Source: Saccoglossus kowalevskii (taxonomy: Eukaryota > Hemichordata > Enteropneusta > Harrimaniidae). From it: a stretch of 48,746 nt of DNA. Below are positions 47,297-48,746 of the stretch, piece by piece. The notes beneath the pieces were generated by a model. The model ran no database searches and had not been told where the DNA came from. It was given only the letters and a program-made list of their open reading frames with translations. The translations under genes and the position numbers were made by a program. Location of the stretch: the NCBI RefSeq assembly GCF_000003605.2, contig NW_003124905.1:312548-361293 (forward strand). Reading direction: 5' to 3'. Numbering within the stretch: position 1 is the stretch's first letter; each line of letters opens with the position of its first letter.

Positions 47297-48448
47297 GATG
47301 CCGTGAGTTGCCTTGTTTTGCGTTGGATTCTATAGGGTCGCCTTGCTTTGCGTTCTGTTCTAGATCTGTTGTGTTGTGTTGGATTTCATTGCGAAAATTG
47401 CGTTGTGTTGCAATGTATTGCGTTGCGCTGTTTTTTTTAGGCATACGCCACGCTTGAAATTGAATAACACTGACGCTGTGTACGTGATTACGACAGTAAT
47501 ATCAGTTTCGTCATCCAGTTTGAGCAATTACTAATATCAACAAGACATCAACATCATTAGCCGAGGAAACATATCACGTTACCGTATGCGTTGCTCTGCC
47601 TTCTGATCACTTACGTCAATTTTCCAAAAAAAATGATACTTATATTTTGTAAGACCTTTTCCGTAAGAGAGATTAAACCCATTTTATTAAAATAACATCG
47701 GAAATAAATCAAAGAATTTTGATGAAACCTCTGAAGAGCGGCACGGTTTAGTATAAATAAACCGGGCGTCATTATACAGATTACATCGACGCGCATTAAC
47801 AGCGCTATGTAGTGTATTAATATGGGCTTGTCGTCATAATGCCCACCTCACAATTCACCAGCTTTGATCATTAGTTTATACTGCGCGAAATAAAGAGGCA
47901 TTTAGAATAATCAGAGCTTTCAGGAGATTAAAAGCTTCGGATCGTATTCATGATGTGATTTTACAAGTGCTATACACAACTGAAAAATAAGCTGCTGCTG
48001 TTATTCATTTTTCGTAACACAGTCACCCAATCTTCATTTTGTCTGGGCGCACGTAAATGCTATTGAGATTCTCGTCCAAGCCTCGAGTGACGTATTGCAG
48101 ATACATTAAATTAGGTAAGATGAGTCGTGGACTGTGCAGGTAATTGGAGATGGTGAGAAAATATGTGAAGGAAACACAGAAAGAATGGCGGGATTGGCGG
48201 TAAATGCTGAAAGGTCAGCATTTATCGGAACTTCGTTATAACGCTGACAAGACAACGTGAAGTATGCGCCATTCACGACTACGTGTTAGAAATGGAATTA
48301 CAACTGCTTTGTCAACCGTTAATGCTTTACCTGACACTTGGTGTTCATGTTAGTGCAAACGCTCGCTTTGTACTTAGAAATAAGATGCTGTCGATGAGAT
48401 TTGAAATCGTTTTCCAAGAAGGTTATTGGTGAATGACGTTGTTTTTAA

Positions 48449-48490
48449 AACGCGGAAGTCGTCACGTACGCATGTGTCACACCCATAAGT
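48449..48490. mobile_element. left-end fragment of the TTAA MITE family
   Basis: Preceded by TTAA (48445-48448). AACGCGGAAGTCGTCACGTA then CGCATGTGTCA matches the left end of the 157-bp subfamily, followed by ACACCCATAAG, which resembles an internal block. The right end is missing or deleted. Confidence 0.5.
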
Positions 48491-48746
48491 TGCCTAAAAC
48501 TAGATTAGCTCAAATCACAGGTGGACAGATAAGGAAAATTTATATGAAGGGCAACTAACTGGTATCTCTACAATAACAACCAGGGATCTCTTACTCCGGT
48601 CGAGACAATTCGACAGTCCAGTGGTAAACCGAGGTAACGACGTACATCGAATATTATAATCAAGGAGACATTCACACCATTAATTAACGACGCAGACAGG
48701 TCAAGTAAACAACAACTTCTATTCAATATTCATAAAGGCGAACCAA

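Larger units (their letters stand above)
46906..48746 (-). other. intron 5' of the transmembrane exon (to window edge)
   Basis: No ectodomain exon of the cyclase was recognised in these 1.84 kb. It holds a small TIR element (47155-47296), a decayed TTGCG/TTGTG-rich stretch (47300-47440) and a MITE end at 48449. Confidence 0.6.

Noticed and set aside
1-48746. Search for a bacterial defence, phage, CRISPR or biosynthetic system
   Set aside because: The DNA is spliced eukaryotic sequence; no clustered prokaryotic-type genes, spacers or ribosome-binding patterns are present.

Overview
The window is animal nuclear DNA: AT-rich, with short coding exons bounded by GT-AG introns, long non-coding stretches, simple-sequence repeats and decayed transposable elements. 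The coding content is that of a metazoan, probably a marine invertebrate; the sequence does not fix the phylum. No operons, phage genes, CRISPR arrays or bacterial systems are present.

Main gene (minus strand, 46905 down to 17919): the membrane and intracellular part of a receptor-type (particulate) guanylate cyclase of the natriuretic-peptide-receptor/GC-A type. I could join sixteen coding exons into one open frame of about 624 residues with consistent intron phases. Order: transmembrane helix; juxtamembrane and kinase-homology domain (HGNLKSSN in place of a catalytic HRD loop, DFG retained); dimerisation coiled coil; complete catalytic cyclase domain with both metal-binding aspartates, the guanine-specifying Glu and Cys, and the Asn/Arg pair; short C-terminal tail. 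The signal peptide and extracellular hormone-binding exons must lie beyond the right edge.

Second gene (minus strand, starts at 1317 and runs off the left edge): a single first exon with a signal peptide and the N-terminal part of an ANF-receptor ligand-binding domain. It is in the same orientation as the main gene and about 16.6 kb downstream of its stop codon, so the window appears to cut through a head-to-tail cluster of receptor guanylate cyclases.

Between and within the genes: a two-copy 174-bp tandem repeat (161-508); a heavily decayed 22-bp minisatellite (about 4822-5500) split by a small TIR element; a TTAA-flanked palindromic MITE family with at least four recognisable copies (6160, 25640, 30469, 34025) and several fragments; a broken LINE reverse transcriptase (about 11834-13110); an AT-rich fold-back MITE (13235-13446); GTGTA and AT microsatellites; and a second TIR element near 47155. 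The most useful observations are the complete exon reconstruction of the cyclase, the tandem receptor arrangement, the TTAA MITE family and the unrecognised LINE relic.
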